A DNA stretch of 11,191 bases, taken from the NCBI GenBank assembly GCA_946886675.1, contig CAMPIZ010000027.1, positions 1 through 11,191 on the forward strand, read 5' to 3'. The stretch comes from an uncultured Flavobacterium sp. (lineage in GTDB: Bacteria > Bacteroidota > Bacteroidia > Flavobacteriales > Flavobacteriaceae). Positions 8,178 through 11,191 of the stretch are shown piece by piece. A program made the position numbers and the translations under genes. Position 1 is the stretch's first letter, and every line of letters starts with the position of its first letter. The notes below the pieces were generated by a model. It was given only the letters and a program-made list of their open reading frames with translations. It searched no databases and was not told the DNA's origin.

Positions 8178-8352
8178 AGTTAATAGTGTTTCTGTTAGTA
8201 GTAGTAGACAATGCTTTGCAGCTAAACAAATATTAACAAAAAAACTACCTTAAAATAATATTACCCTTTTGCAATTCGGTAATTTTAAAACAGCAAAACC
8301 AAGCACAAAACCTTTATTTTAAGCACTTTAGTCTAAAACAAAGAGTTTTTGT
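8178..8352 (-). promoter_or_regulatory. Non-coding leader and presumed promoter region of the giant adhesin gene
   Basis: This 175-bp AT-rich gap separates the HTH-less TPR gene from the giant gene. No ORF or RNA gene is visible. On the minus strand AATATTTG (8227-8234) is one mismatch from the Bacteroidota -7 box TAnnTTTG and lies 50 bp before the start codon. I see no matching TTTG box 19 bp upstream, so the promoter call is weak. AAGCAC occurs twice exactly 20 bp apart (8301-8306, 8321-8326), and CAAAACC twice 12 bp apart (8294-8300, 8306-8312). A weak 6-bp AT stem (8337-8353) follows the TPR gene, but no convincing terminator does, so read-through from the regulator operon is possible. 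Confidence 0.35.
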
Positions 8353-9501
8353 TCAGTAACTGTTCCTGCGTTCTTTTTTTACTGTTTCCACCTGATTTTT
8401 TAACATTTCAAGTGATTTTACCGCTCTTTTCTGATACCTGAAAATAACAATAACAGCAAAAATTATGAGAAGAATAAGTATTGCAGTAAGGGAGTAATAC
8501 CGCCTTATGAGTGCATCAAGCTTTTCTGCATTTTTATGGGTAAGCTCATCTATAGAATCACTTACTGCACTTCTTTCCGATTTTTTTATTACAGCCTGAT
8601 TACGTAAAAAAAGCTTGTGGTAAAAAAGGTATTTATCTTTGTCATTCAGGGCGAGGTAATTATTGGCCAGTCCCTCATAAATAGTACGCAGTAAAATAAG
8701 GTCTCCGGCATCCTTGGAAAGATCATAAGCTTCTTCCAGCATTTGTATGGCTCCTTTGTAATTGCCCTGCCTTGTATAAACCTCGGCCAGGCCTTTTTTA
8801 GCAAATGCCTTAAGGCTTACAGCATTTGCATTTTCGGCATAAGCAACAGCCTCATTAAAGCTTTGTATAGCTTTATCATAATCCGGTATTACAAGGCAGC
8901 AATAGCCTTTATTATAGGATGTAATACTTAAATTTGGCTGCTCTCTTAATGAATTTAATTTTTTATATTCATTAATTGCTTTATCGAAAAAGCTTATAGC
9001 CAGATCACAGCTTAACTGTTCTTTGTATATCAAGCCCCTAACAGCATGGTTGGTAGCTCTTAAAAAAGTAGCATCTTCAAACTCATTATTATCAATAAGT
9101 CTGTCGCACTCATCAAGGCTTTCCATTGCTTTATCATACATTTTAAGCTGCTGATAAACCACGCCTATGCCATTAAGAATTTTAGCCTGAGTAGAAATAT
9201 CGCCGCTATTTTTAGCAAGTTTGTTTGCTCCCAGCAATATCTTAAGTGCCTTACGATAATCCCGTTTTGCAGAATAGGCATTGGAAATAAGCATCTGAGC
9301 CTGTGCTTTTATTTTTGCACTACTGGATTTACTATTAAAAACAGAGTCTGCTATTTTTATAACACTATCCGGTTTTTCATAAATATCAAGCTTTGCAGCC
9401 TTAAGTATACTGTCGGTTTTCTGCTCCGTTTGGGCAAAAGCTGTTGCACCGGCCAGAGACAGTAGCAAAACAGTCAGATAATATTTAAAGACGGCAGGCA
9501 T
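8353..9501 (-). CDS. Periplasmic TPR protein with C-terminal membrane anchor, HTH-less paralogue of the upstream regulator (382 aa)
   Basis: Residues 1-24 form a signal peptide (VLLLSLAGATAFAQ). About residues 66-300 hold five or six TPR-type helix pairs, for example at 66-98, 105-137, 150-183, 192-225 and 232-265, with repeated Y-x-K-A and A-x-x-x-L/Y patterns. A hydrophobic span follows at 335-354 (LTAILILLIIFAVIVIF). The chain ends in a short basic, coiled-coil-like tail (355-382). The plan matches the gene just upstream. The stretch LANNYLALNDKDKYLFYHK corresponds to LALNYLALNNRKEHERYND there, so the two are probably duplicates. This copy has no DNA-binding domain. Its ATG lies 2 bp after the upstream stop, which indicates one operon and probable translational coupling. 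The function is unknown; a sensor partner or modulator of the regulator is a reasonable inference. It could also be the remnant of a full-length regulator. Confidence 0.88.
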   Translation of the reverse strand: MPAVFKYYLTVLLLSLAGATAFAQTEQKTDSILKAAKLDIYEKPDSVIKIADSVFNSKSSSAKIKAQAQMLISNAYSAKRDYRKALKILLGANKLAKNSGDISTQAKILNGIGVVYQQLKMYDKAMESLDECDRLIDNNEFEDATFLRATNHAVRGLIYKEQLSCDLAISFFDKAINEYKKLNSLREQPNLSITSYNKGYCCLVIPDYDKAIQSFNEAVAYAENANAVSLKAFAKKGLAEVYTRQGNYKGAIQMLEEAYDLSKDAGDLILLRTIYEGLANNYLALNDKDKYLFYHKLFLRNQAVIKKSERSAVSDSIDELTHKNAEKLDALIRRYYSLTAILILLIIFAVIVIFRYQKRAVKSLEMLKNQVETVKKERRNSY

Positions 9502-9503
9502 AT

Positions 9504-11045
9504 TTATGCTTTTTTATTATTGATTTCTTTGCCCAACAGGTCTATAAAAACTGTAGGGGCAATACCTGTAATAGCTTTAAAAACTGTTGCAAAACTGCTG
9601 TGTGAGGAAAAACCGCTCTCCTCGGCCAGATAGCTTATTTTGTAATTAAGGTATTCAGGCTCATTTTTTAATTTTTCTATGATATAGTTTACCCTAAGTT
9701 TATTGATATAGGTATTAAAATTGTCATTATAATGCTTGTTGATGATTTCAGAAAGATATTTAGTATTTACATCAAGCTGCGCTGAAAGCGTGCTTAGAGA
9801 CATTTCTTTGCTGGTAAACCGTGTTGAGGATTCAAATTTCTTTAGCTTCGCTAAAATGGCCTGCTCAGTTTCTGTAGGTATGGTAAACTTTTTAGCAGTA
9901 TCACTTTTTTCAGGATATGCTTTTACTAAAACCTTATTAGGCACCTCAAGATACCCTATTATTTCCCTGAGCTGTTTTTTTCTTGATTCGTTTATAAAAT
10001 ACAGTATGTTTCCCGCCGTAATAAGAAGCAATAAAACTGCGCCTGCAATATACATATAAAGCTTTAGTCTGTTTTCCGTATGTGATAATTCCGCTTCCTG
10101 TTCACGGCTTATTAAATCATAAAAAGTATTATAGGTCGCTGTTTCTTTTATATTGACTTCAGAGTTTAATTCCATGAATTTATCATTATACCTTTCATGC
10201 TCTTTCCGGTTATTTAAAGCCAGATAGTTTAAAGCAAGCTGTGCATTTAACTTTTCCTGCATAAAAATGTTACCTATAAGTTCAGCATCTTTTAAAAGTA
10301 CTTTCAATATGCTAATCGCTTTATCATAATTGCCATTGTTGTATGAAAGTTGCGCAATACCGCTATAAATAGCCGATTTAAAAATGAGGTTTGTATTGCC
10401 GCTATTGGTAAAATCCAGTGCTGCCTGGTTAAAAAACCTATCCGCAGCATCATATTCTTCCAGCTTTAGGAAGATATTCCCCTGGTTTATTGCATAAGCC
10501 TGCTTTAGATTATAATTACTTTTGATAAATTCTTGCGGTAGACTCTTTTGTATACTATCTGTAAGACGAAGCGCTTCCTGATACTTTTCCTGCCCTATTG
10601 ACACCTGTATTCTTTCTAATCCCAGCCGTGCAATTGCTCTATTCTTGTCGATAACGGGCAATAACTCCTCGATTTCCTTATAATAATCCTTAAACTGGTT
10701 ATAAAGATGCAGCTTACCTGCAAGATGCAATTTCCTGAATAATATCTCTGATTTTAAGGTATCGCTTATTTTATTATACTGAACAGCATTATCAAAAAGG
10801 CAGTTAACCGATTTATCGTATTCTCCTTTGGTATAATAAGCGTCTGCAAGTAACACCTGTAAATAAGCTTTTTCCTCGACAAGTTCTGCCTTTTTAGACA
10901 GGTAATTAATAATATTAATAGCATCCCCAGGGCTGGAAAAAACAATTTCCCTAGCCTTAGAAAGTACTATTTGCTTTTCTGTGGGTTGCTGAGATAATAC
11001 AGGCATACAGACAAGCATAAAGATTATCATTATAATCTTTTTCAT
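9504..11045 (-). CDS. Membrane-tethered TPR sensor with AraC-family DNA-binding domain
   Basis: I chose the ATG at 11043-11045 because it gives a compact signal peptide (MKKIIMIIFMLVCMPVLSQQ). An upstream in-frame ATG at 11070-11072 would add nine residues. Numbering from that longer form, residues 30-310 are TPR-like helix pairs (such as YNNGNYDKAISILK), 338-360 is a single membrane span, and about 424-510 is an AraC-type domain. The first helix-turn-helix is LSTLSAQLDVNTKYLSEIIN. The second is ISYLAEESGFSSHSSFATVF, followed by the family's GIAPTVF box (normally G-x-x-P-x-x-F/Y). The topology places the TPR sensor in the periplasm and the DNA-binding domain in the cytoplasm, so this is a one-component transmembrane regulator of a type frequent in Bacteroidota. 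The target genes are not shown by the sequence; the linked adhesin is a candidate. The HTH-less paralogue follows in the same operon. Confidence 0.92.
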   Translation of the reverse strand: MKKIIMIIFMLVCMPVLSQQPTEKQIVLSKAREIVFSSPGDAINIINYLSKKAELVEEKAYLQVLLADAYYTKGEYDKSVNCLFDNAVQYNKISDTLKSEILFRKLHLAGKLHLYNQFKDYYKEIEELLPVIDKNRAIARLGLERIQVSIGQEKYQEALRLTDSIQKSLPQEFIKSNYNLKQAYAINQGNIFLKLEEYDAADRFFNQAALDFTNSGNTNLIFKSAIYSGIAQLSYNNGNYDKAISILKVLLKDAELIGNIFMQEKLNAQLALNYLALNNRKEHERYNDKFMELNSEVNIKETATYNTFYDLISREQEAELSHTENRLKLYMYIAGAVLLLLITAGNILYFINESRKKQLREIIGYLEVPNKVLVKAYPEKSDTAKKFTIPTETEQAILAKLKKFESSTRFTSKEMSLSTLSAQLDVNTKYLSEIINKHYNDNFNTYINKLRVNYIIEKLKNEPEYLNYKISYLAEESGFSSHSSFATVFKAITGIAPTVFIDLLGKEINNKKA

Positions 11046-11131
11046 GTACAAAGCCTGTATATTTATTTTCATTTAATCCGTTTTGTGGTAGAGAAAAAAT
11101 GTAAAAATCACGAAAATAATCCTAACAGTAT

Positions 11132-11155
11132 CTTTCGATTCAGTTTATCGGAAAG
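11132..11155. promoter_or_regulatory. Imperfect dyad upstream of the TPR-AraC operon (possible operator)
   Basis: CTTTCGAT (11132-11139) faces ATCGGAAAG (11147-11155) across a 7-nt spacer. The arms are complementary apart from one extra G. It lies about 87 bp before the chosen start codon. No T-tract follows on either strand, so a terminator is unlikely; a protein-binding site is possible. Function is unproven. Confidence 0.35.
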
Positions 11156-11174
11156 AAGCATAACTAATGCTTTT
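11154..11174. terminator. Small hairpin with T-rich flank, possible terminator of the gene beyond the right edge
   Basis: AAGCAT (11156-11161) pairs with ATGCTT (11167-11172) around the loop AACTA; a G-T and an A-T pair extend the stem to 8 bp. On the plus strand the stem runs into TTTTATT. On the minus strand it is followed by CTTTCC. It is weak and AT-rich. Because all genes here are on the minus strand, it most likely marks the end of an upstream minus-strand transcript, if it works at all. Confidence 0.3.
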
Positions 11175-11191
11175 ATTAAAACATTTTATAT

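Larger units (their letters stand above)
11073..11191 (-). promoter_or_regulatory. Leader region upstream of the TPR-AraC operon
   Basis: This 119-bp AT-rich stretch has no supportable gene. A 14-codon open tail on the minus strand, ending at a TAA near 11146-11148, could be the end of an upstream gene but is too short to call. On the minus strand TACATTTT (around 11096-11103) is one mismatch from the -7 box TAnnTTTG, without a clear -33 partner. Two adjacent inverted repeats sit at 11132-11155 and 11154-11174 and are listed separately. Confidence 0.35.

Noticed and set aside
8196..8207. Four TAG triplets in the 5' untranslated region of the adhesin gene
   Set aside because: A 12-bp triplet run is too short to argue for phase variation, and unit changes there would not shift a reading frame.
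8008..8253. Short ORFs overlapping the adhesin start (minus strand 8008-8229, plus strand 8047-8253)
   Set aside because: They overlap the signal-peptide coding region in other frames, and their translations do not resemble proteins I know.
8337..8353. AACAAA/TTTGTT stem after the HTH-less TPR gene as a terminator
   Set aside because: Only six AT-rich pairs with no U-tract; it overlaps the stop codon and is probably too weak to act.

Overview
The window looks like a chromosomal segment from the Bacteroidota, most likely a Flavobacterium or close relative. The DNA is AT-rich and Shine-Dalgarno sequences are absent or weak. All genes are on the minus strand. The key evidence is a paired set of type IX secretion system (T9SS) parts: a protein with a type B (gliding-motility-type) C-terminal sorting domain, followed by a PorP/SprF-family outer-membrane protein. 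This pairing is characteristic of flavobacteria.

In the direction of transcription (right to left) the layout is as follows. (1) 11073-11191 is a leader region with two adjacent inverted repeats. (2) 9504-11045 encodes a TPR protein with a signal peptide, one membrane span and a cytoplasmic AraC-type DNA-binding domain. (3) 8353-9501, only 2 bp downstream, encodes a second signal peptide-TPR-membrane span protein that resembles the first but has no DNA-binding domain. (4) 8178-8352 is a non-coding gap holding a short direct repeat with a 20-bp period. (5) 633-8177 encodes a 2514-residue modular surface protein. It carries a long signal region, six FN3 domains interleaved with four choice-of-anchor-J (MAM-like) sandwiches and other beta-sandwich modules, four tandem repeats of about 83 residues, and the type B sorting domain. 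(6) 590-613 is a strong GC-rich hairpin between genes. (7) 1-560 is the start of a PorP/SprF-family gene that runs off the left edge.

Reading: the giant protein is probably a cell-surface adhesin exported by the T9SS. Its PorP/SprF neighbour is probably the dedicated outer-membrane partner for export or attachment. The membrane-tethered TPR-AraC regulator and its HTH-less paralogue lie directly upstream in the same orientation, so they may sense an envelope signal and control the adhesin. That regulatory link is inferred from position only. No RNA genes, insertion sequences, CRISPR arrays or phage genes are visible.
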